Below are positions 32,033-39,280 of a DNA stretch of 51,983 nt, piece by piece. The notes under the pieces were generated by a model that saw only the letters and a list, made by a program, of their open reading frames with translations, was not told where the DNA came from and did no database searches. The position numbers and the translations under genes are program-made. Within the stretch, counting starts at the first letter, position 1; every line of letters starts with the position of its first letter. Source of the DNA: an uncultured Clostridia bacterium (GTDB taxonomy: Bacteria > Bacillota > Clostridia > Lachnospirales > CAG-274). Location of the stretch: NCBI GenBank assembly GCA_947627855.1, contig CANQXR010000016.1, forward strand, positions 1 to 51,983. The letters run 5' to 3'.

Positions 32033-33017
32033 ACCCTTTTCTCATATTTATGTGGAAAGAGCAGTTAAGGAAAATGATATGACACGCCGTCTGCTGAACA
32101 GGTTTGCAGGAGCAAGGGTAATAGAGATAAACCACTACAAGGACGTTTTCAACCGCAGAAATCAGTCGTATGCCATGCAGAAGAGGGCAGGCGCTCTTAT
32201 TATTGCCGGAAACAGGGGGGAGCTTGTGTATAAGGGCGCTCCCTTTTGTCAGAGCTTCGGGGAGGAGAATTTTTTCTATACCTCCTTTGTGCTGAACTGT
32301 ATATACGACTGCGAATACTGCTATCTGAGAGGAACCTATCCATCGGGATATATGACAGTATTTGTGAATACGGAGGATTATTTTAAGGCGGCGGAGGAAA
32401 AGGCAGGAGAAAAGGACTGTTTTTTATGTGTGTCATATGACACGGATTTGGCGGCTGTTGAGGACATTTTCGGGTTTTGCGCCCTATGGCACGCCTTTGG
32501 GAAAAAGCACGGAAATATAAAAATCGAGCTTCGCACAAAATGCGGAAACCTGTCATTTTTAAGAGAGCTTGAACCTATACAGAATTTTATAATAGCGGTG
32601 ACACTTTCTCCTGAAGAAACGGCAAGGCTTTACGAGCACAGGGCGCCGGGGCTTGGGGCGAGACTGAAGGGGGCGGCGGAGGCTGCAAGGCTGGGATTTC
32701 CTCTGAGGCTTTCTTTCGACCCTGTTCTTGTGACGGAAAATTATGAGGAGGTATACGACAGGTTTATAAAGCGCTGTTTTGAAGAAATAGACCCGAAAAG
32801 CGTTATGGATATAGGGGTGGGCGGCTTCAGAACGGCTTCTGCCTGCCTGAGAAATATGCGCAGGAACTACCCTATGTCGGAGCTTCTTTCTTACCCCTTT
32901 GAAAGCAGCGGCGGAGTGTGCAGCTATGGTAAGTCGGAGAGTGCATATGTGGATCATATAGTGAAAAAGACTGAGAAATATGTGGAAAAGAGAAAAATTT
33001 ACCTGTGGAACACTTGA
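32004..33017 (+). CDS. splB: spore photoproduct lyase-family radical SAM protein
   Basis: Radical SAM enzyme of the SPL family, about 337 aa. The iron-sulfur motif is CIYDCEYCYL (Cys99, Cys103, Cys106). Other family segments are FSHIYVERAV at the N-terminus, KGAPFCQSFGEENFFYTSF, and the terminal SYGKSESAYVDHIV. In canonical SplB the H-donor Cys lies in a VSCTSD-like motif; here the aligned segment reads VSYDTD, placing Tyr145 where the Cys would be, with Cys142 three residues before. Activity may differ from classical repair of spore photoproduct. Start is a TTG (32004, or 32001) behind AGGAGGGGG within the nucleosidase gene, so expression is coupled. Confidence 0.85.
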   Translation: MKESEVLFYRPFSHIYVERAVKENDMTRRLLNRFAGARVIEINHYKDVFNRRNQSYAMQKRAGALIIAGNRGELVYKGAPFCQSFGEENFFYTSFVLNCIYDCEYCYLRGTYPSGYMTVFVNTEDYFKAAEEKAGEKDCFLCVSYDTDLAAVEDIFGFCALWHAFGKKHGNIKIELRTKCGNLSFLRELEPIQNFIIAVTLSPEETARLYEHRAPGLGARLKGAAEAARLGFPLRLSFDPVLVTENYEEVYDRFIKRCFEEIDPKSVMDIGVGGFRTASACLRNMRRNYPMSELLSYPFESSGGVCSYGKSESAYVDHIVKKTEKYVEKRKIYLWNT

Positions 33018-33042
33018 TTTGCTTATAAAAAAATGTTATAAT
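33014..33042 (+). promoter_or_regulatory. sigma-A promoter of the GH13 gene
   Basis: TTGATT (33014-33019) and TATAAT (33037-33042) with 17-bp spacing, starting at the stop codon of the splB-like gene and 44 bp upstream of the ATG at 33086. Confidence 0.75.
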
Positions 33043-33085
33043 AAGGAATTGTATATATAAAAAGAATTTGTGTTCGGAGGTTTTT

Positions 33086-35140
33086 ATGGCAGAAAGATAT
33101 CCTCTATACAGCGACTTTAATTCGGAAGCCGTTTTTTCTGATGAAACGGCAAACTTTTTGAAAATGAACAAAATACTCGATATAGGCTATGTTGTGCAGG
33201 TTATACTGAGAACATGGAAGGACAACGCCGACTATTGCTATGTTGTTGTAAACGATAAGCAGAGCCTTATGCACAAAAACCGCAGCCGGGATAATTTCGA
33301 TTATTACGAGGGTCATTTTTTTATAAAAAGCACATCATATTATTATTTTAAGATAGAACGTGACAACAAAACCTATTTTTACAATAAAAATGGCGTTTCG
33401 GACAGCCTTGTCCACGATTATGACTTTATGCTTGTGCCCGACTTCAAATCTCCCGATTGGGCAAAGGGCGCGGTAATGTATCAGATATTCCCCGACAGAT
33501 TCTGCAACGGCGATGATGCAAACGATGTGGAGGACAACGAATATCTGTATATGGGCAGAGTGGCGCAGAAGGTAAAGGATTGGAATTCGCCTGTACTGCC
33601 CGATGATATATGCAGGTTTTACGGGGGAGATCTCGCAGGCGTGATCAAGAAAATGGACTATCTCAAAGACCTTGGAGTGGACGCCATATATTTTACGCCC
33701 CTTTTCGTTTCTCCAAGCTCCCATAAGTACGATATACAGGATTACGACTATATAGATCCTCATTTCGGCGTTATAATAAAGGACGGCGGCACACCCCTTA
33801 CAAGAAATACAATGAGCAATAAGTTTGCCTCAATGTATGTAAAGCGCACCACGGACAAAGCAAACCTTGAAGCCAGCAACGAGCTTATGATAAAGCTTAT
33901 AAGAATAGCACATTCAAAGGGCATAAAAATAATTCTTGACGGCGTTTTCAACCACTGCGGAGCATTCAACAAGTGGCTCGACAAGGAGGGCTTCTATTCG
34001 AGAAACGGTTATCCTGAGGGAGCATATATGTCTGAGCAGAGCAAATATCACGACTACTTCCAGTGGTATGACAGCAACTGGCCCGGAAACGACTGCTATG
34101 ACAGCTGGTGGGGTCATGACAACCACCCCAAGCTGAATTATGAGGACTCCGATGAGCTTAAGAATTATATTATAAATATAGGCAGAAAATGGGTATCGCC
34201 CCCCTACAACGCCGACGGCTGGCGGCTTGACGTTGCGGCGGATTTGGGCAGAAGCCCTGAGTTCAACCACAAATTCTGGCGTGAATTCAGGGAGGAGGTA
34301 AAGAAAGCCAATCCGGAGGCGATAATACTTGCGGAAAACTACGGCGATTCAAAGCCGTGGCTTTGCGGCGGAGAATGGGACACCATTATGAATTATGATG
34401 CTTTTATGGAGCCTATAACGTGGTTTCTCACAGGTATGGAGAAGCACAGCGAAGAACGCAATGACGGCTTTTTCAACAATGCCCTGAACTTTGAGCAGAC
34501 TATGCGCTATCATATGGCACGAATGAGCTGGGAATCCCTTTCCACTGCTATGAATGAGCTTTCAAACCACGACCACAGCCGTTTTCTTACAAGAACAAAC
34601 AGGAGGGTGGGCAGACTTCATACGGTTGGCTCTGAGGCTGCCGACACAGGCATAAACAAGGGCATTATGAAGGAGGCTATCACCTTTCAGATGACCTTTC
34701 CCGGTGCACCCACCATATATTACGGAGATGAGGCGGGTCTTACAGGGTGGACCGACCCCGACAACCGCCGCCCCTATCCTTGGGGACGGGAGGACAGAGA
34801 AATTTTAGGCTTCTATAAAAAGCTCATAACCATACACAAGTCATATGATTGTCTGAAAACAGGCTCGTTTATGTTTTTGTATAAGAACTACGGCATAATA
34901 AGCTATGGCAGATTCAGTGACAATGAGAGCATTGTGGTCTTTCTGAACAACAATGACTCCGAAATGACCGTTGATATTCCCGTATGGAAGGTGAATGCCC
35001 TTGACGGCGATGTATTCACCAGAATAGTAATGTCCGATATTCACAGCTTTACGGACAAAATAAAGCAGTATACGGTTTCGGACGGACTTCTCAGAACATC
35101 TCTTCCCGGCTATTCATCCGCCGTATATGTAAAATTATGA
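33086..35140 (+). CDS. cytosolic GH13 alpha-glucan hydrolase (neopullulanase/cyclomaltodextrinase-like)
   Basis: A 684-residue alpha-amylase superfamily enzyme without signal peptide, so intracellular. It has an N-terminal beta domain of CBM34 type (1 to about 120) and a TIM barrel starting WAKGAVMYQIFPDRFCNGD. The four GH13 regions are visible: DGVFNHCG (285-292), DGWRLDVAAD with nucleophile Asp382, AENYG with acid/base Glu417, and NHDHSR. A C-terminal beta-sandwich ends at GYSSAVYVKL. CBM34-type members hydrolyse maltodextrins, cyclodextrins or pullulan. ATG at 33086 has GGAGG 5 nt upstream. It has its own promoter and is followed by a stable hairpin (35146-35168) before the next gene. Confidence 0.92.
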   Translation: MAERYPLYSDFNSEAVFSDETANFLKMNKILDIGYVVQVILRTWKDNADYCYVVVNDKQSLMHKNRSRDNFDYYEGHFFIKSTSYYYFKIERDNKTYFYNKNGVSDSLVHDYDFMLVPDFKSPDWAKGAVMYQIFPDRFCNGDDANDVEDNEYLYMGRVAQKVKDWNSPVLPDDICRFYGGDLAGVIKKMDYLKDLGVDAIYFTPLFVSPSSHKYDIQDYDYIDPHFGVIIKDGGTPLTRNTMSNKFASMYVKRTTDKANLEASNELMIKLIRIAHSKGIKIILDGVFNHCGAFNKWLDKEGFYSRNGYPEGAYMSEQSKYHDYFQWYDSNWPGNDCYDSWWGHDNHPKLNYEDSDELKNYIINIGRKWVSPPYNADGWRLDVAADLGRSPEFNHKFWREFREEVKKANPEAIILAENYGDSKPWLCGGEWDTIMNYDAFMEPITWFLTGMEKHSEERNDGFFNNALNFEQTMRYHMARMSWESLSTAMNELSNHDHSRFLTRTNRRVGRLHTVGSEAADTGINKGIMKEAITFQMTFPGAPTIYYGDEAGLTGWTDPDNRRPYPWGREDREILGFYKKLITIHKSYDCLKTGSFMFLYKNYGIISYGRFSDNESIVVFLNNNDSEMTVDIPVWKVNALDGDVFTRIVMSDIHSFTDKIKQYTVSDGLLRTSLPGYSSAVYVKL

Positions 35141-35145
35141 CAAAG

Positions 35146-35168
35146 GCGCTCTTCCTACGGAGGAGCGC
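35146..35168 (+). other. 10-bp stem hairpin between GH13 and DUF975 genes
   Basis: GCGCTCTTCC (35146-35155) pairs with GGAGGAGCGC (35159-35168) through a TAC loop, with one T-G wobble. No T-run follows, so it is either a poor terminator or an mRNA 3'-end stabiliser. Confidence 0.55.
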
Positions 35169-35204
35169 AGAACGATACATAGCCTAAAAAAAGGGGGTTA
35201 TACT

Positions 35205-36305
35205 ATGACTTGCAAAGAAATAAAAAGAAAAGGGTGGAAAGCATATAAGGAAAACTTTGCTCAGATATTGCTTGTGAACCTTATCATTATAGGCGTGAGC
35301 ATACTTTTCTCCATGGCTGTAAGGATGGCTGTCGCACCCTTCAGCATCACTATGGCAGCAAGAGCGGGAATGTTCAGCGGAGCGGCTTTTCCGCTTTCTG
35401 CCAATATTTATGCAAGTATTCTTTCTGCTTCTGTTTTACTGCTCTTACAGCTGATAGCGTCACTTGCCCTTATGCCCTTTGAGGTGGGTATTTCAGGCTT
35501 TTATCTCAGCGCCGCAAGAAACCGTGCGCCAAAATCTCAGGAGATTTTTGCCTATTATAAAAGAAATCCTTTAAATATAATAGCAACACTTTTTCTGAGG
35601 AGTCTTATTATATTTGTCGTCTACATATTGGCGATAGGCGCCGTTGTGGCAGTATTACTGGCAAATTTTATTGCATACAATCGGAGGGGCGGACTTTCTC
35701 CCGTAATGGTCGCAGCAGCCATCGCAGTTTTTATAGCCATTTTTATAATATTCCTGTTTTTACAGATAAAGTTTTTCTATATGAGCTATGTTGTCGCAGA
35801 TGATCCGGAGCGCAAGCCCCTTGAGGCACTGAAGTATTCATGGAACCTCACAAAGGGTCACATGGGCAAAATGATTATGCTTGGACTGTCGTTTATAGGC
35901 TGGTATCTGCTGCCTGTTGTTATACTTGCGCCCTTTGTGGCTGTATTTTTTGCCATGCTTGCAAATGTGACCTCAGCAGCATACATTATTTTTGTATTTT
36001 TTATGCTGTACGTTTTAATTTATATACTTATTTTTGCGGCATACTTTTTTGTGCTTTCGCCCTATATAAGACTTTCATTTGTACACTATTATGAGTATAT
36101 AAGCGGCGGCAGCCCATCGCCCGCAGGTGACGGTGAAACAGCTGTGCCGTACACACAGATAACCGACACAGCCGGGGAACAGACTTCCGAAATAACCGAG
36201 GAGCCGACCTCCGACACAGCCGAAGAGCCGATTTCCGGAATAATCGAAGAGCCGGCTGACGATACGCCGGAGGAGCACACCTCCGATGAAGATGAAATAA
36301 ATTGA
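35205..36305 (+). CDS. DUF975-family integral membrane protein with acidic C-terminal repeats
   Basis: A 366-residue membrane protein. The N-terminal KEIKRKGWKAYKENFAQILLVNLII is the DUF975 entry motif. Six hydrophobic segments follow (about 22-45, 68-92, 122-150, 165-190, 228-252, 258-285), and a soluble tail from about 300. The tail consists of near-repeats of T-E-E-P-T/I-S-D/G, roughly 10 residues each, rich in Glu, Thr and Pro. The function of DUF975 is unknown. ATG at 35205 follows an AAGGGGG site. It is not obviously coupled to neighbours; a tRNA promoter begins right after its stop. Confidence 0.8.
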   Translation: MTCKEIKRKGWKAYKENFAQILLVNLIIIGVSILFSMAVRMAVAPFSITMAARAGMFSGAAFPLSANIYASILSASVLLLLQLIASLALMPFEVGISGFYLSAARNRAPKSQEIFAYYKRNPLNIIATLFLRSLIIFVVYILAIGAVVAVLLANFIAYNRRGGLSPVMVAAAIAVFIAIFIIFLFLQIKFFYMSYVVADDPERKPLEALKYSWNLTKGHMGKMIMLGLSFIGWYLLPVVILAPFVAVFFAMLANVTSAAYIIFVFFMLYVLIYILIFAAYFFVLSPYIRLSFVHYYEYISGGSPSPAGDGETAVPYTQITDTAGEQTSEITEEPTSDTAEEPISGIIEEPADDTPEEHTSDEDEIN

Positions 36306-36315
36306 AAAATAGGAC

Positions 36316-36344
36316 TTTACAATCGGGACAACATATGATATAAT
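36316..36344 (+). promoter_or_regulatory. sigma-A promoter of the tRNA-Leu gene
   Basis: TTTACA (36316-36321) and TATAAT (36339-36344), spacer 17 bp, 37 bp before the tRNA. Confidence 0.8.
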
Positions 36345-36381
36345 AATTCACGGTTGTTTGGTAGAGCAATCAATTTGTTCT

Positions 36382-36467
36382 GCGGATATGGCGGAATTGG
36401 CAGACGCGTAAGATTCAGGTTCTTATCGGGGGTTTTCCCGGTGCAGGTTCAAGTCCTGTTATCCGCA
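36382..36467 (+). tRNA. tRNA-Leu, anticodon CAG
   Basis: 86-nt type II tRNA. The acceptor arms GCGGATA (36382-36388) and TATCCGC pair, with A as discriminator at 36467. The anticodon stem TAAGA/TCTTA encloses the loop TTCAGGT, giving anticodon CAG that reads CUG. A long variable arm CGGGGG...CCCGG and a T-arm with TTCAAGT follow. CCA is not encoded. The neighbouring trmL gene (17811) encodes an enzyme that modifies tRNA-Leu wobble positions. Confidence 0.95.
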
Positions 36468-36483
36468 TTTCAGATTCATTATT

Positions 36484-36514
36484 ACCCCGTAAGCTTTTAC
36501 GGGGTTATTTTTTT
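36484..36514 (+). terminator. rho-independent terminator of tRNA-Leu
   Basis: ACCCCGTAA (36484-36492) and TTACGGGGT (36497-36505) with a GCTT loop, followed by ATTTTTTT. Confidence 0.9.
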
Positions 36515-36528
36515 GGGGAGAGAGCCAT

Positions 36529-37047
36529 ATGGAAAATATAATTCTCATAGGAATGCCGGGGGCAGGCAAAAGCACCGTAGGCGTTGTTCTGGCAAAAAGA
36601 ATGGGCTATCGCTTTATGGATACGGATATAGTAATTCAGGAGCAGGTGGGAATGCTGCTTAACGATATAATAGCCCAAAGGGGTACGGAGGGCTTCAAGG
36701 AAACGGAAAACAGCATTTTAAGCCATATAAAAGCCGAAAAAACCGTTATTGCCACAGGCGGAAGTGCTGTTTATGGAAAAGAAGCAATGGCAAACCTTAA
36801 AAATTTGGGAAAGGTTGTATATCTTAAGCAAAGCTGCAGAAGTATTTCAAACAGACTTGGAAATCTGAGCAAAAGGGGAGTTGCAATGAAAAAAGGTCAG
36901 ACTCTCCGACAGCTTTATGACGAGAGAACGCCCCTTTATGAGAAATATGCGGATATTGTTATAGACTGCGGCAAAAAGACAATAAGCAGAATAGCCGGTG
37001 AGATAGAAGACAGAATATATAAATTAAAAATTGACAAGGTACCTTGA
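36529..37047 (+). CDS. aroK: shikimate kinase
   Basis: P-loop kinase of the shikimate pathway that makes shikimate-3-phosphate for aromatic amino acids. P-loop GMPGAGKST (about 8-16), the shikimate-binding DTDIVI (Asp32/Asp34), FKETEN with the conserved Glu, ATGGSAVY (usually ATGGG, here Ser in the third Gly position), and the lid Arg in RTPLYEKYAD are present. At 172 aa it is normal. ATG at 36529 follows GGGGAGAG. It stands alone among non-aromatic genes, and its 3' end contains the first MarR-type operator palindrome (37035-37046). Confidence 0.93.
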   Translation: MENIILIGMPGAGKSTVGVVLAKRMGYRFMDTDIVIQEQVGMLLNDIIAQRGTEGFKETENSILSHIKAEKTVIATGGSAVYGKEAMANLKNLGKVVYLKQSCRSISNRLGNLSKRGVAMKKGQTLRQLYDERTPLYEKYADIVIDCGKKTISRIAGEIEDRIYKLKIDKVP

Positions 37048-37083
37048 CATTGCCATTGGGCTGTGATAATATCAAGGTACCTT
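37035..37083 (+). promoter_or_regulatory. promoter with two AAGGTACCTT operator palindromes upstream of the marR-ABC operon
   Basis: TTGACA (37044-37049) and TAATAT (37067-37072) with 17-bp spacing form a sigma-A promoter. A 12-bp palindrome CAAGGTACCTTG (37035-37046) overlaps the -35, and a second copy AAGGTACCTT (37074-37083) begins 1 bp after the -10. Centres are 38 bp apart. This is the layout expected for autorepression by the MarR protein encoded directly downstream. Confidence 0.75.
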
Positions 37084-37104
37084 ATTAATTTGGAGATGAT
37101 ATAT

Positions 37105-37554
37105 GTGGAAAATGAGCGGCTTCTCAATATTATGGAAAAATGCGGACATTTTCTTTATCACCGCAAGGGCGGGAAAAAGGGACAGCGCAAAATAATGGAT
37201 ATTCTGGTAAAAGAGGGAGAAATAAGCCAGAAAAGACTTCTTGAGCTTGTGAATATACGTTCCGGCTCTCTGAGCGAATTTCTGATAAAGCTTGAAAGCA
37301 AGGGACTGATAACACGAGAGAAGTCTGCGGAGGACAAAAGGCAGTTTAAAATAAAGCCGACACCCCAGGGTGAAGCCTTTTATAATCTCAAAAAGAGAGA
37401 AGAATATGAGCAGAACCGGATATTGTTTGACGCCCTGACCGTGGACGAGCAGGAGCAGCTTGAAACGCTGTTGTCAAGGCTTCTTGCATATTGGGAGAAT
37501 ACATTTGAAGTTAATTATACGCCATATCATCAAAAGGAGGATAAATATGTTTAA
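37105..37554 (+). CDS. MarR-family transcriptional regulator
   Basis: A 149-residue winged-helix regulator. It has KGQRKIMDILVKEGEISQKRLLELVNIRSGSLSEFLIKLESKGLI as the DNA-binding helices (core ISQKRLLELVNIRSGSLSEF) and the wing REKSAEDKRQFKIKPTPQG. N- and C-terminal helices form the dimer interface. Start is a GTG at 37105 with GGAG 9 nt upstream; the in-frame ATG at 37096 directly abuts that site. It overlaps the ABC exporter start by 8 bp. Likely represses the exporter until a ligand binds, via the palindromes in its own promoter. Confidence 0.88.
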   Translation: MENERLLNIMEKCGHFLYHRKGGKKGQRKIMDILVKEGEISQKRLLELVNIRSGSLSEFLIKLESKGLITREKSAEDKRQFKIKPTPQGEAFYNLKKREEYEQNRILFDALTVDEQEQLETLLSRLLAYWENTFEVNYTPYHQKEDKYV

Positions 37555-39280
37555 ATATCTGAAAAAATATTACATATTCTGCATATTGGCGCCTCTGCTT
37601 ATGTTTGGCGAGGTATATATGGACCTTCTCCAGCCCAAGCTTATGAAAATCATAGTGGACGAGGGAGTTTTGGGGCTTTCGGACGGCGGCGGAGGAAATC
37701 TCGGCATTGTCTTTTCCGTGGGGCTTAAAATGGTTCTGTTTGTCTGCATAGGCGGATTCTGCGGCATACTCTCCGGCGTTTTTGCAAACCTGTGCAGTCA
37801 GAATTTCGGAAACGACATCAGAAAGGACTGCTTCAGAAAAACACTGGGCTTTTCATTTGAGCAGACGGATAAATTTTCCACAGGCTCTATAATCACCCGT
37901 ATAACAAATGACATAACTCAGCTTCAGAATCTTGTTACACAGTGCATCAGGGGCTTTGTAAGAACAGGACTTATAATTATAGGCGGAATTATCTGCCTGC
38001 TGACCTTGGATTTAAGCTTTGGCATAGTCATAATCTGCGCTCTGCCCGTCATACTCGGCTGCGTTATATTCTTTATTGCCAAATCAGCGCCTATTTTCGG
38101 GACACTTCAGAAAAAGCTTGACGGACTTAACGGGGTTATGCAGGAAAATATATCGGGAGCAAGGGTCGTCAAGGCATATGTAAAGGAAAAACACGAGCTT
38201 GGGAGATTTTCCGAAGCAAATAAAGACCTTGTGGATACTCAGCTGAGAGTGCTTACGCTTTTTGCATATATGTCGCCAATTATGAATATATTCCTCAATT
38301 CGGCTGTTGTGGCTGTGATTTATCTCGGAGGGATAAGCGTCAGGGGCGGCGGCATAACTCCGGGGGCTGTTATGGCTGCGGTGACGTACATAACGCAGAT
38401 ACTCAACGCCGTTATGCGTATGAATATGATATTCCAAACGGTATCAAGAGGTATGGCGTCTGCGGAACGTATAAATGAAATTCTTGACACCGAGCCTTCC
38501 ATTGCCGATGGGGATTTTGACGGCGCAACGGATATCAAAGGAACCGTGGAATTCAGAAATGTATCCTTCGGCTATGGCAGCTCCACAATATTAAAGAATA
38601 TAAATCTGACAATAAACAAAGGAGAAACGGTGGCTGTTCTGGGGGCAACAGGCAGCGGAAAGACGAGCCTTGCATCTCTTATCCCAAGATTTTACGATGC
38701 GGACAGCGGACAGATATTTGTTGACGGCGTAGATGTAAAGGCTTATAAGCTTTCGGCGCTCCGCAGCAAAATTTCGGTGGTGCTTCAGAAAAGTGAGCTT
38801 TTCAACACGACCATAGAGGAAAATATACTCCTCGGCAAAAGCGGCGCATCTCATGGGGAGGTCGAGGCTGCGGCGGAAACAGCACAGGCAAAGGAATTCA
38901 TAGAGCGCCGTGCCGGTGGTTATAAGAGCCTTGCTGCGGAAAAGGGAATGAGCCTTTCGGGAGGTCAGCGTCAGAGAATAGCCATAAGCAGGGGCATAAT
39001 AAAAAATGCCGAAATACTTATACTTGATGATTCCACAAGCGCACTGGATCTGTGCACAGAGGCGGCATTCTATAAATCCCTCAACGCAAAATATCCGGAC
39101 ACCACAAAAATCATAATTGCCCAAAGGATAGCCTCCGTGAAGAATGCGGACAGGATAGTAATACTTGACGAGGGGCGGATAGATGCCTGCGGTACCCATG
39201 CGGAGCTTCTTGAAACAAACGAAATCTATCAGGACATATATAATTCCCAGCTTAAAGGAAATATAGGGGAGGCGGTGTAA
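37547..39280 (+). CDS. ABC exporter half, degenerate-site subunit
   Basis: Type IV (ABCB-like) exporter half of 577 aa: six transmembrane helices (to about residue 300) then a nucleotide-binding domain with Walker A GATGSGKTS (366-374), Q-loop VLQKSELF, signature LSGGQRQR (470-477) and Walker B LILDDSTSALD. The catalytic Glu is replaced by Asp495, which marks the degenerate ATP site of heterodimeric exporters (BmrC/LmrC type). Partner is the next gene, whose start follows directly after this stop. ATG at 37547 has AAAGGAGG upstream. Exports an unidentified, probably hydrophobic or toxic compound under MarR control. Confidence 0.93.
   Translation: MFKYLKKYYIFCILAPLLMFGEVYMDLLQPKLMKIIVDEGVLGLSDGGGGNLGIVFSVGLKMVLFVCIGGFCGILSGVFANLCSQNFGNDIRKDCFRKTLGFSFEQTDKFSTGSIITRITNDITQLQNLVTQCIRGFVRTGLIIIGGIICLLTLDLSFGIVIICALPVILGCVIFFIAKSAPIFGTLQKKLDGLNGVMQENISGARVVKAYVKEKHELGRFSEANKDLVDTQLRVLTLFAYMSPIMNIFLNSAVVAVIYLGGISVRGGGITPGAVMAAVTYITQILNAVMRMNMIFQTVSRGMASAERINEILDTEPSIADGDFDGATDIKGTVEFRNVSFGYGSSTILKNINLTINKGETVAVLGATGSGKTSLASLIPRFYDADSGQIFVDGVDVKAYKLSALRSKISVVLQKSELFNTTIEENILLGKSGASHGEVEAAAETAQAKEFIERRAGGYKSLAAEKGMSLSGGQRQRIAISRGIIKNAEILILDDSTSALDLCTEAAFYKSLNAKYPDTTKIIIAQRIASVKNADRIVILDEGRIDACGTHAELLETNEIYQDIYNSQLKGNIGEAV

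Noticed and set aside
36354..36662. Open frame across the tRNA-Leu gene
   Set aside because: It translates the tRNA and its terminator and has no ribosome site; the tRNA fold is complete.
37021..37083. GGTACC-containing region as a T-box leader end
   Set aside because: There is no T-box consensus, specifier stem or antiterminator; the palindromes fit regulator operators around a promoter.
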